A stretch of 64,000 bases of DNA from contig LR746270.1 in assembly GCA_902729315.2 (NCBI GenBank), positions 4,714,221 to 4,778,220 on the forward strand, read 5' to 3'. The notes below the pieces were generated by a model, which was given only the letters and a program-made list of their open reading frames with translations, did no database searches and was not told where the DNA came from. The translations under genes were made by a program, and so were the position numbers. Numbering within the stretch: position 1 is the stretch's first letter; each line of letters opens with the position of its first letter. This DNA comes from Spirodela intermedia (Eukaryota > Streptophyta > Magnoliopsida > Alismatales > Araceae). This document shows, piece by piece, positions 1 to 20,600 of the stretch.

Positions 1-1109
1 GTTGGAAGCTGTACGCTGAAAATTAAAATCCAAATAGCCATGTTTTGAAGGAAGTGATTTGCAGTGAACTTTATGCATATTATTATTTCATTATTTTTTG
101 GGAATAATCTCTGCTGGCTGTTGGATCATGATAAAAACCTCGTTGGTTCAGCGTCATATTTGTTTCTAACCCATCTCCAGACTGTCGTGTTACTTGTATC
201 TTATGAGGATGAGTGATGATCATGATATCTAGAAAAATAATAAAATCTTAAAGATGCAGTTAAGGTAATTAGAGAGATGTAGGAAGGACATCAACCGATC
301 GAAGAGAATTCGATGAATGGAATCACATGTCAAGTTAAATTAAAAGAGAGAGAATAGGTGATGCCCATACCCATTGGGGTTATGACCCCTTAAATGCTTC
401 ATCTTTAAGGAGGCACCTGAATAAAGCCGGAACAAGATACCATACCAGTGGTGGCCCTTTGCCGAAAGGCTAGGACAGAAGTAACGGGCAGTTCGAGCAA
501 CGGGGATATTTAGTATCAACCCAATAGCAAGAGAAGGCATTGCCATGTAATGAGGAGAGAGGTGGGAGTGAAATGGACGTTTTTGAGGATCTGTGAAGAA
601 TGAAAATAAGTAAATATTATAAGAGCTAGAATTTTTTTTTGTCCAGATGATGGTGAGCGGGGCTGTAAATGAAATCAGAGGTACAACCAAGAAATGAGTC
701 GAGGAGAAATCGAATTTATTACCTTGGAAGATTATCTCAATCTCTAGGTGGAAAGCGTTCATGGAATCGTTATGTGCCTCGGCTGAGGGAGTTCCAGAAT
801 GTGAGTCATTTTTGTCGCCCATTTGATGGAAATCGGGTGAATGAAAGAGGTTTATTTTCTGGAATCGTATGCCTTCTTCGGAGATTGCAGAGGTGAGTGC
901 CAGAGTTCTCCGAAGCATGTCGCTCTCTCGTGGGTCCATGTGAATGGGTCTTGGTGAGTAGTGATTAAGGAGATCGCAGAGGTGGTCGGTCAGTTTACAG
1001 GGAGGGAGAGAACAGGGAGAAGGCCCACCGCATTCTTCCTCATATGGCTTCTAGGATGTGGGCTGTGTCTTCCATTGAAGTCAGCGTCGTAATTTTCTTC
1101 TGCTCGCAG
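1..1109 (+). other. 5' flank or intron of the first gene
   Basis: No exon could be supported here. The stretch ends in a pyrimidine-rich acceptor (AG at 1108-1109) that leads into the terminal exon at 1110, so at least its right part is probably intron of that gene. A 199-codon open frame runs antisense at 340-939; it has no recognised domain and is treated as unexplained rather than as a gene. Confidence 0.4.
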
Positions 1110-1380
1110 GATGATGGAGTACGGCTTGCTCCCTCCTGAGGCCGCACACAAGATTTATGAGAAGAAGTTGAGGAAGAACCATCACAGCAAGCAGAGCTCG
1201 CCCGTCAAAGTTCCGCCGTCTGAGCAGACGGTAGATTCCGCGAAGAAAGCGAAGTATGTCTCGGCGGGGAAGACGGCGTCGAGGACGGCCGTTAAAAGGA
1301 AGGTCGACGACGCGTCTTCCGATGACGACGACTTCATCTCTTCGAGGAAGAAGCCCAAGAAGCAGAAGCTCGCCGGCTGA
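1110..1380 (+). CDS. 3' terminal exon of an unrecognised Lys-rich protein
   Basis: This is the last coding exon of a gene that begins upstream of where I can see. It starts after the acceptor at 1108-1109 with one base completing a split codon, and ends in TGA at 1378-1380. The 89 visible residues begin MMEYGLLPPEAAHKIYEKK. They continue into a basic Ser/Lys-rich tail with the acidic patch DASSDDDD and end KKPKKQKLAG. The alternating acidic and basic clusters look like a nuclear protein with a C-terminal localisation signal; that is inference. The family is not recognised. No upstream exon could be identified with confidence in 1-1109. Confidence 0.55.
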
Positions 1381-2608
1381 GGACGGGTTACTGGGCTCGT
1401 TTGTTCAGGGCAGAGGTGGCATGGACTAGTCCAATTTTGGCTAGGAAATCATCTGACCCACGTAGCCAATTTTATTTTTATTTTTTTAGATTTTTATTAT
1501 CTGAAGTAGTCGATGCCCGTATATCGATCTCTCCATCAGTATCCTGCAATCAATCCTAGATGTTGCTTAAAAGTCTATTCGGGATATTGTCTGCTTGTAC
1601 ATGAACGCTGGGCCAGGCCGGCGCATCCGACCCATAGCTTGTCGGATATCCGGAAGCGCCAAGCGCCGCCACTTCTGGCGGGGGAAGGCGTTTGGAGTTG
1701 CCCCCGAGCCCGTTGATCATTGCCCACCGAACCGGATCCAACTTACAGCCGTGAGGGAATCTTCTGCCCCCCGGTGTGTAGGCCAGTGCCGGAGTTGACC
1801 GTGGCTCGGCACTAGGAGAACTGCTTGGAATTGGTCCGCACCTGTCGCATCAACGCGTGGCTGAGGTTGTCACGGCGGAGGGGATGGGCGGACAGGGTCA
1901 ACTTGCTCCGTCGGTGGCGGGTGTCCTGTGTGACGAGACTAAGACAGCGAACTTTGAGCGTTGTCTCAATTTGGAATCGACGTGGGCAGACGGGGATCTT
2001 CGTCTGCCCAATGGCGATGGTGGTCCGGCTCTGGCGCGGGCTCTGTCTAATTGCAGCCAGCGCCCGTTCTTTTCTCCCCCCCAATGGAAAGGAAGGAGCT
2101 TTATTGGTGCCGTCGGTCGCTCTATCTCGAGGGGGTAAATGGTGGGTTTTTTATATCTGGTTGAAGAAGAATGCGGCCGTAGAATATGAATTGACGAGGG
2201 GGGCAAACGATGACGGAGGAAAGCGAAACCGGGTGAATGAGGAAGGAGGAAAGGGAGATATTTCTGTCGACCGCTTTTCTTCATTGTTTTATGTTTAGTT
2301 ATTCCCATGTGCAATCGCCTCCGTTGAAGAAAAGGGTAGGGGGCAGGAAAGAGACAGAAGGAGAAGGGTGGGGCCTGGTATCGCTGATCCTTCCGCACTC
2401 CCCTTACACCTTCCTATCTTCCTATCTTCTCTGGGAAAGTCTTCTCCTTTGACCCCCCAACTTCCATCAGCGGCTCCGTGTACATCTGTCCCCGTCGATC
2501 GCACTGCGTGTCCTCTGTACAGTTTACGCGCTGGATTGATGGTTATCTTTGAGAACCCCAGAGCCGAGGGGAAGGAGCAAGGAGAGGAAGCGGAGGGAGC
2601 GGGAGGAA
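1381..2608 (+). other. Intergenic region and CDPK promoter/5' leader
   Basis: This holds the 3' flank of the first gene and the upstream region of the kinase gene. It is GC-rich around 1600-2150, where many overlapping frames stay open on both strands without recognisable protein content. A short inverted repeat (cgccgcca/tggcgg) lies near 1662-1682. From about 2535 to the ATG it becomes purine-rich (gaggggaaggagcaaggag), typical of a plant 5' leader. No TATA box was identified confidently. Confidence 0.5.
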
Positions 2609-8023
<5,415 letters not shown>

Positions 8024-8704
8024 CCCTCGAGCGCAGCGGGGCCAACATTCTTTTAAAAGAAATTTCCTCTGCATTCGGACATGAAAAGGTCCCACCTTTG
8101 GGCAATCTGCAAATCGTCTCCAGCCGCCGCGCCGATCTTCACCGGAGGAATCTGCCTGCAGATGCAGCTCCTGTGGCTCCGATTTGAGTGGCCATGATCC
8201 ATTCTGTACATGTTCTCAATATATATACCGCAATTAGAATCTGGAGGCCTTACTGGGTGTCTGAAACAGGGTTTTGAGAAAGATCGGCTGACTGCTGCTC
8301 AAACCATTTGGATGTTGCCCACTCTTGTGCTTAATAATATGTTAACCATCTTGAGTCTCCAACAGATATATCTTTTCGGGGGCTATGAAGGTTGGTGCCT
8401 GATTTTTCTCCTCTCTGATGCTTTTGTTAGATGCCATGTGTAATGTTTTTTTTCTTATCATTCAACGTATTACCAGTGCAAAAACCTGAATTGGTTAAGT
8501 TTTCATGCAAGGAATTTCTAAAAATAGCAGTTGATATGAACAGGGAAATCCCCCATCTCCAAACAATGAAGAGAAACAAAACACTGGAAAGGAGGTCTCT
8601 TCTTTTCCTTCTTCTTTTGTTCTTGGCCTAGCACTTCTATTGACATGGAATAGTAGTCAACTCGTTGACTTAGCTTCTGGGGGTGTCTTGCTGGGAGCGG
8701 GAGC
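8024..8704. other. Convergent 3' region between the CDPK and AP-2 sigma genes
   Basis: Tail-to-tail spacer of about 680 bases that holds the 3' UTRs and polyadenylation regions of both genes. AT-rich AATAAT-like stretches occur near 8330. I see no coding exon. Confidence 0.6.
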
Positions 8705-11700
8705 TCACTCTTGCTTCTCCAGCTCGCCCATTCTCTCAATAATCGCCTGCAAAGTCGTCAAGGATCTTAATCTTCTGATTATATGAGCATCCGGGGGAAT
8801 CCATGGGACAAGTAGACGTACCTTCTTGCTTGTCTCTTGAAGCTCCCCAGCAAGGATGAATTCATCAAGAATCAGATAAACCTGCATTCATACGAAGACA
8901 TGCAGTCAAAACCATACGAAAAATAACTACGGATGGTAGATTTCTATGACATTGTAAAGGAGTCTCCACAACATGACGTGAATCAAGAACACATATTCCA
9001 TGAATTTTTTTTAACATGGTTGCAATGAGGTCAAATCGTGGTAGAAACCTGAAAGAGTGTGGCAATCATGCAGGGGTTTTATTTGGTCAAACATGAAAAA
9101 CTATAATAAATCTAAATTTTAAATTCTGCCTGATCAACATGCATTCCAGTACATAATAAGAATGACTCTGAAGAGAGACTTAAGGGATAATCAGCAGGCT
9201 GGTATTTATTTTCCTCTTTAGGAAAATTTATGGACCTCCAGAAAAACCAAAACAAGAGTAACATTGTAGAATCCAGATTCAGCGGGTCGTAAAATATTGT
9301 TGGTTGAAGAAAGAGGAGTGTCAAAGTGAGAAGGTTAGAACTTGAGCATGTCACATGGACTTACCAAAAAGAGTATGTTAACAGGGGTTCTAACATCATT
9401 TCGAGATGTCTGTCATCAGAGCAAATGAAAAAGGGAAGAGATTCCGTTTAGGATTGGACGGGCTAATTGAGGGTTAGGAGGGGAGAACAGGAAGAGATTG
9501 GATCCAAATGGGATGCAACATCCTGTTGAATGGCAAGAAAATCTGGATGGTTGGGGAAATCAGTCACATCCTAATTCTAATCTGAATTAGGATCAACCCG
9601 AATGGAAAAATACAGGAAAAGAGAATAATTGTAGAACCAATTTAAATCTCACAAGGAAACAAGTGAGATGAGAAAAATGGGAAATCAGAAGCATGATAAG
9701 ATTATAAATAATAGAAAGCATGCTGCAGAAAATAATTATTATATACTCATAAACTTATCACAAAAACTGATCCCAGATATATTTCTAATTCTTCCTCTCC
9801 GTCCCCATCAGAACCAACAAAAAATGAAGCAGTTGCCATTTTATTGGCCAATTCCAGGCTCGCATATTCTCCACTTCCTCCTGCTCGATCCAAGCATATC
9901 TAATTAAGCTGTACCTGGCTAATCTGATTCAACCCTATTATGCCAGGTTTGGGCCCAACTCTGATCCTTTCTTCAGACTAAGAAGAGAAAGTCCTCAGCC
10001 TTGATCGTAGAAGTACAGATGAAAATCCTAAAGAACAAGCAAAATAGATGCTATAATTAACTATTACCAAGGAAACAAGGGCAGTCTAGTCCTTTAATCG
10101 AGAATTGCAACGTAATCCTTCCTTTTGTAGCGATTTATATAAAATATTAACGCCCGTAAGGAAACCGTAATTCCATTGGGCATGATTTTTAATTTTTCTG
10201 TCCTATTTCCATTTTATCATCACATAAACGAAAAAAATTCAGTAAAAATTGAGAAATGCCAAACTGGACTCAGACAGTAATGACGAGCAGGCATGAACAG
10301 AGTCACTTGTTGGCGTAATTGATAAGCACTGCTGCTGGATTGAAGAAACCAAATGAGGTAAGCCATAAGTTTCTAGATGACTACCCAATAAGAACGATCG
10401 ATTGTGGTTCCAATAATATAAAACGTTATATTTCTTGCGAACGTTTATTAATTAGCTACTTTTGTCGGCGCTCCATAAGACAGTTTTTAGAACACAGTAA
10501 GATAATATTTTATGCAAAAAAAAGGTATGGGATCATTAACAAGTGGAACATGATAAGAAACAGAGCAGAAAACGTAGGAAGAAAAATTCAATTCAAAAAA
10601 GTTGTCTGAAATTGGAGGAAATCTGATATTTTTCTATAAATATATTTACTAGAAAACCATTCCAGTACCGGCGCTTTTAATTCTAATAATCCTCTGAAAA
10701 TGATTGATCTTCCACATTCTTGTATTCCCTTCTAGAAGAAATATTCTCTTGTGGGCGGTCGATTTTGCATTGGTCGTGGAGAGTGGGATATATGTTTAAA
10801 ATGAAAGCAGACTAAGAGCAGCCTAACCTCATGGCTCCCATGCGTGTTAAAGCCGCAACCAAATCAGACAACAACCTCAATTCAACTGCTCTAAGGATCA
10901 CGCATCTGACTCGATTCATCAAAGCTTATCTCTCCTGTTGACCAAACGTTCCAAGGGCAATGCATGGACAAGGTCGTAGTCCAAAACCGAGATTTTTAGA
11001 CAATACAGTCCCCCACACAGAGATGTGGAAAGCAGCAGTGCGTGGCAAGATCATGAGCTATCCTCATGAGAAAGCTTAGAAAAATTCGCAGACTGGGTGG
11101 TGCCTTGGAGCTAGAGGTTGGGAGACCTGTAGCTGCATGAGAACCCTAAGCTCAGGTTGCTCTGGGGCAGTATTGTCTTGATTTGAGGTCGTTCAAGTAA
11201 TTATGAAACTGCCATTAAAATACAAAGATTTTTCTTTTAATTTTATCTTGCAACTTCAGACGAAAGATCGACAATACTTTCCATAGATAGATCTGACCAA
11301 CATGTAAGAAGATTAAGCATGTTTCTCTAAGTCATTAACGCAGAGAACCATATGTACCTTCTGAAAATTGAACACCAGATCGAGTTCACACACATTGCTG
11401 AAGAAATGGTCCAGTATCTCCACGAATAGATGGATGCACTCCAGATATGCTAGCTCATTATCTGTGATGTCAACGCACATGGAGAAAAACAAGCCTGCAT
11501 ATCTCCTGTAGATGATCTTATGGGTGCGAAACTGCAAGAACACATGCAATCGCCTCAAATGAATCAGACCATTTACATGCATCAGCAAGAACAAGCTGGA
11601 GGAGATCTCAAGTAGTTTTTTAAAATCATAACAAACGTTGGGTAGAGACGGATAACGAAATAAATGGCGGCGAAGTTTTTCCTCTTGGAAGCAAAAGTTG

Positions 11701-12747
11701 CAGGTGCCTCCTCCCCAGAATCCCAAACTTGAGGAAAATATTAGGGCTTTTTCTATTGAAACAGATGGTAATCACACGATCATATGTCAACGAGCATACA
11801 TTAAAGATGATCATACGCATCCAGTCACAAAAATCCATGTCTTCCATCCCATCATCTGATAGAAAACTCGTTAATCCTTTTGAGGGAGAGAATCTAGTCT
11901 GGGGAAAAAAAACTCAACACAGAGATTCTAAAGAAAAATAATCTCCTGACCAGAATCCCAAATTCCTTTTCCAATCTATAGCTTTCAATTGGCATCTGCC
12001 GACTGTAGAGACCACAAAAAACCATCTTCACTCTGAAATTGTTCATCCGTAATTTTAAAATTGGATGTGACCGATTCTTCCTCGAGATGCCATTAAAGAT
12101 ACTAGGCAGTTCTTCCTCTGCGCATACTGAACTTGAATCTTTCTATTTAAGCGTGTGAAGCTAGACCTAGAGGAAACTCATCGCCCCAAAAAGCGAGGAA
12201 AGGATGAAACGGGCATTCGATCGACATGAAACAATTGGGCGAGGAGCCGTGAAACCAGCGGCAGGTTAAATAAGAAAAGGGTAGTAGATCTGATGAAGAA
12301 GGGAAAGGTTAACCAGAATGCGGGCTCCGATCGCCTCATGGCAGACCCACCTCGACAAAATTGGTGAATTTTGGATCCCTGTTGACCACCAGGCGGTGAA
12401 CCTGTGGAAACAAAGCCAAAACTATCCAGATCATCAAAAGCATCAATAGCGCCTAAGATCCGTCGTCTGATTTAGACGGAAAGAGGGAGAGGACGAGGGA
12501 AGAAGACGAGAGCGGGAGGAAGGATCCATACTTCGTACTCGAGCTTGTGCTTCTCGGAGTCCTCGAGTGGCACGTAGTATTTCGCGAGACGGGTCTTCCC
12601 CTGCCTGTTCTGCAGCAGTATGAACCGAATCTGCCATCGCCAACAAGGAAAAGCAGCGAATTAGATCAGGGGGAGGTAGTTTCGAGGGTATTCATATCTG
12701 CGGCAGCCATCCATTCTCGAAGCGCAGGGTAAGACGAGCTTCACCAT
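8705..12747 (-). CDS. AP2S: AP-2 complex sigma subunit (AP17)
   Basis: Small subunit of the AP-2 clathrin adaptor, which works at the plasma membrane in endocytosis and, by family knowledge, helps recognise dileucine cargo signals. Exons from 5' to 3' on the minus strand: 12747-12745 (ATG only), 12630-12532, 12401-12351, 11531-11358, 8881-8822, 8746-8705; 142 aa, the usual length of the family. Diagnostic stretches are [54 protein letters not shown] and [16 protein letters not shown]. The start was chosen because ATG at 12745-12747 is followed directly by a donor (GTGAAG), which restores the family's conserved M-IRF start. The fourth coding intron (8882-11357) is about 2.5 kb and holds nothing I can identify. 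Confidence 0.95.
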
Positions 12748-13856
12748 CGTTCTCGGACTGGGGAGAGACGCGCCACCAGTCTCTCTCTCTCCTCCGGAGC
12801 TGGGTTCCGATGCCCGGAGAGAATGGCTTCGACGAGAACGGAGAACTGTCGGAACTCGAACTCGACGAATCCGGAGAATTCATGGCAGCGTCTAAATGAA
12901 GACCCCCGGCCGTCTTCAAAATATCGAATTAAAAAAAATCAAAACGATAGTAAATTCAGATGGTAAAGATTACTTTTTTAGAAAAAGTTACGATGTCAAC
13001 ATATCTACAAATTTTTCCAGGAAACCAATCCAAATCTTCACAATTTTTATGAACGATGATCACAATTTTTATTGATTAATAATTTTACATACCCTGTACA
13101 GCTCAAGACCAAACCAAAAATATATTACACATTTTTAAACGAGAAATATATTTGAATAATTATTGGGTTCCTTCTCCAGCTCACTCGATCAATAACTGCA
13201 TAATGATTTTAATGAAAATCATAAAGATCAATAACTACATTGTCGGAAATAATTTTTTTTGCTGCACCATTAAAATTCAGATGGGCTGCGTGTATATATG
13301 AATCTAAACAAATTCGATACAATATTTAATCAGATAATACATCATTTTACGGTAGAACGGGGATATCTAGCGCATATCCCCGTTCATAATCCGAGAATAC
13401 CCATTGTTTTCTTTTTTGGGCTAAATACCCATTGTTCATAATCCGAGAATATTATAAACAATCATTTTAGGGCATATCTGACAAATGGGAGACCGCCTGG
13501 AATTGCCTAAAAATTGTAACTTTTTCAGTAGAACCCTAATTCGCTTCTTCGGTCGTCGACTACCCCAAGAAGAGACGACTTCAGATAACATGGCAGAATC
13601 GTGAAAGAAAACAGTGGAATCAGAAGAGCCAGTACAGGGCACGACAGAGAATCAGGGTCCTCGAAAGGAAAAATCGACGGGTCAACGCCCGTCGTCAATC
13701 TAAGTAGCAACCGAGCCACCGACAGAGGAAATAAAACCATAAATGGAAACGAATGATCTTACAGCCTGGGTTCATACATCACAGATTCCCATTTGACTCA
13801 GAAATAATTGAAACCCGGGCCCTCAAACCTCCCAATTAAGTAAGGGGCGATGCTAT
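12748..13856. other. AP-2 sigma promoter and 3' flank of the hexokinase gene
   Basis: The left part is the upstream region of the AP-2 sigma gene. An open frame there encodes a Ser-rich peptide but is out of frame with the adaptor exon and is taken as 5' UTR. The remainder is AT-rich. A short repeat containing gttcataatccgagaata occurs twice, near 13384 and 13433. No gene is supported. Confidence 0.5.
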
Positions 13857-17659
<3,803 letters not shown>

Positions 17660-20600
17660 CTAATCGCCGACTGGAGCGGAGACAACGGGGGGGTCCTCGG
17701 GCTTCGGCCGGCTGAAAGATCTCTGCGTTTCCAGCACGGGCATGTAGGGGGCGGTGGTCTTGCGAAGGAGATCCGCGGCGGGTTTCTCAGACTCCCGGGG
17801 GCTCAGCAGCCTCTTCTCCACGGCGTCGAACTTGGCGGTGGCCCACGGGGCCGTGCCGACGTTCCCTCCGGCGCTCGGCGCGTCGATGGTCAGCGAGGAG
17901 ATGGCGTCCCCGGAGGCGTACCAGGTGTACCCGCAGGCGATGCATTCCAGCTGGAATCGTCAAGCACAGAGGATTGGAGGAAGAATCAGAGAAGAAGATG
18001 ACCCAGCAGGGATCGAAAACCTTGAAATCTGAACATGAATCAGCGAATGGCAGATGGACGGATTGCCCAATAGAGCAAATAAATTCAGGTAGACTGGGTT
18101 TTTTTCAAACTGATGGTTAAATTTTATATATAATATTTTCTCACCTGATACCGATTACCAGATCCACCAGCATGGATAATATCAGCAACACCCACTTTCT
18201 TTTCAGAGCACCTTGAGCAAACAGCATCAGTCATCTGCGAGGGTAGCAAAAAACAAAGATTAATGAGCATGAACGGAGGAAGATAGATCCACCTACTGAA
18301 CTGGCCTTGTATGCAGACTGACGGGTCGGTCATGAAATTATCCCCAATACCTTTCATATCTCAGGTCATGAACCCACAGATATGAGGATCGATGATGAAG
18401 AGCAAAGAAGACTTAATATAGCCCAAAATCAGATTATTAAGTAAAGAGAAACCTAATCTGATGATTATAATAACAACCTGTATGTAGTGTGACGGCTCAG
18501 GCTCCTGGGTTTTCTTCTCATCTGCCGTCCAGCCGTCCTGAAATCAAGAAGAGACATACTCAGCAAGCAGGAAACTAGTTATTGTAATCTTACCGAATAA
18601 TAACTGGTAAAACCATGAGAATAGTATGAGATGACTTCAAGACGAAACCGCAGAAAAGCATTATTTATTGATAACATTGTCTCTTTGAAAATTTGCCTTT
18701 TTAGAAAGAAAAAAAAAAAAAACTGGCCAGAGAACGCTTCAAACCAATGCCATAGCATTCAAGAACACCATCTTCCATTCTTGACTACAGATTCCAGATG
18801 AGAATGATGTTCCTGGGAGAAAGTAAACAGTTTACAAAAAAAAAGAATCAGCCTGATGCAGGCAAGAGTCTCTGCACAATCCCAGTTCCCCGCCTCTGTG
18901 GATCTCCCCCAATGGATTTCCACAGTTTATATAGTTGGTATCCGCAACAAGAAAGTGGGGATTATATTTAGACCAATTCTTTTCACTTCGAGAGCAAATA
19001 AATAATTTACTTCGCCGTGCTACATTTTTCTAGCCTCTTCAGGAAAAAATGCCCGGGACCCACAAACAAGCAGCCCCTTGGCAAGCCAGAGGGATGAGTT
19101 TTTATTTCTCCATCCTAAAGTTGAGATTAGCAACTATGAGTAAAATTACATAAGATGTTGACTGCTTCATTATTTCGTTTATTAAATATTTGCAAAAAGG
19201 TCTGAAAGTAAACTTAATCATAGCTTAATCATAGAAAACAAAGATTCCTCGCATATTTCCACTTGTAAATTTACACAAAAGATATTCGCAGGGATAATCA
19301 TATCAGCCTATGCTAAAATGTTACCACAATAATGATTATCATCCCATAAATGGTATGGTTGATCCGTATCTTGCTCAAGAAGATGGATGTCCGACGATTT
19401 GGAACTCAATATTAAGAAAATAAGATGTTCAAGATTTAACATTGGAATCCATATTTTTCCCTAACAAGTAACAAGAAATTTGGAGAAAGGAACAGAATTT
19501 ATCTCCACCCGTGCAACTGACTTGGGGATCATTACTTCATGACATGAAATTTATTTCTTAGATGTCTTCCAAGAAATACGAAGAAAAACACTTCAAGGAT
19601 GGATGAGTGAGAATGAAAAGATATACCTTCAGTTCCTTTGGAGTCATATTAAGAACCACAGAAGGCTCCAGCTCCTTCCTGAGTAACCGGCGTGCCAACA
19701 ATGCATTGTTCTGTCATATCCAACAGTCCAAAAGAAAAACCATTAAAAATCGAATAGTATCAATACTGTGACTTCTGAGAGGTAAAAAAGAAGTTTTCTT
19801 TAAACACGTATAAATTAGTTTTCACAATAAAGAAGGAAATATAACAAAATGAATACAGAAGCCAATCAGATGTTGCTTCAATATCTCAACATACACTTTG
19901 CAATTATGTCGAGCATTAATTAAATTGAAACAAAAGCTAGCCTATCCGTGGCTCTTCAGTACATAAAGAGCCGACAAGAAAAGAGGGTCTCATTGTTTTT
20001 TCCCCATAATTATAACTCATATTTATCTTTGCATCTTTGGGCCACCCCTTTCTTCTTCTCATTAAGTCGCTTTATTTTAAATGCCGTTCATTTATATCCT
20101 ACAAAAAAGAGGGTACCATTGGTTACCAAAATGATTCAAAGGTATATTGGTATATCCAGTGACAGTGCATTTTAATGGTGTTTGGCAGCACTAGAAAAGG
20201 GTAAGGAGGGAAATGTTACAAAAAAAACAACAAAGGTGGGAATAGCTCAGGAGGGGATCGTGCACGACAGGCTACAATGAACCGTCCAAAATAAATGAAC
20301 ATCAGGCCCGTTTAACTGACATAGCGCATCTAAATATATGAAGATATATTGCATGATCGTCACTTAAATCACAGGCATTAGAATTTATTAAGTTCACAAA
20401 GATGCACCAAAATGATTCACGATAACGATAATGGCACAGAAGTCTTTCCATATCAGTGTCCATTCTATTAGATACCACTATAAATCTAAGCAATCTGGCA
20501 TTCATAGGCTTCAAAACATATTTGAAAGGTTACATGGTTCACTGCATTCAAAACAACGTCATATGCATTTGGAATATTTCTTTACTGGTGCTTCCTGGCA

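Noticed and set aside
12692-12919. 75-codon minus-strand frame before AP-2 sigma
   Set aside because: It is out of frame with the conserved IRFILLQ exon; the isolated ATG at 12747-12745 gives the correct 142-residue protein.
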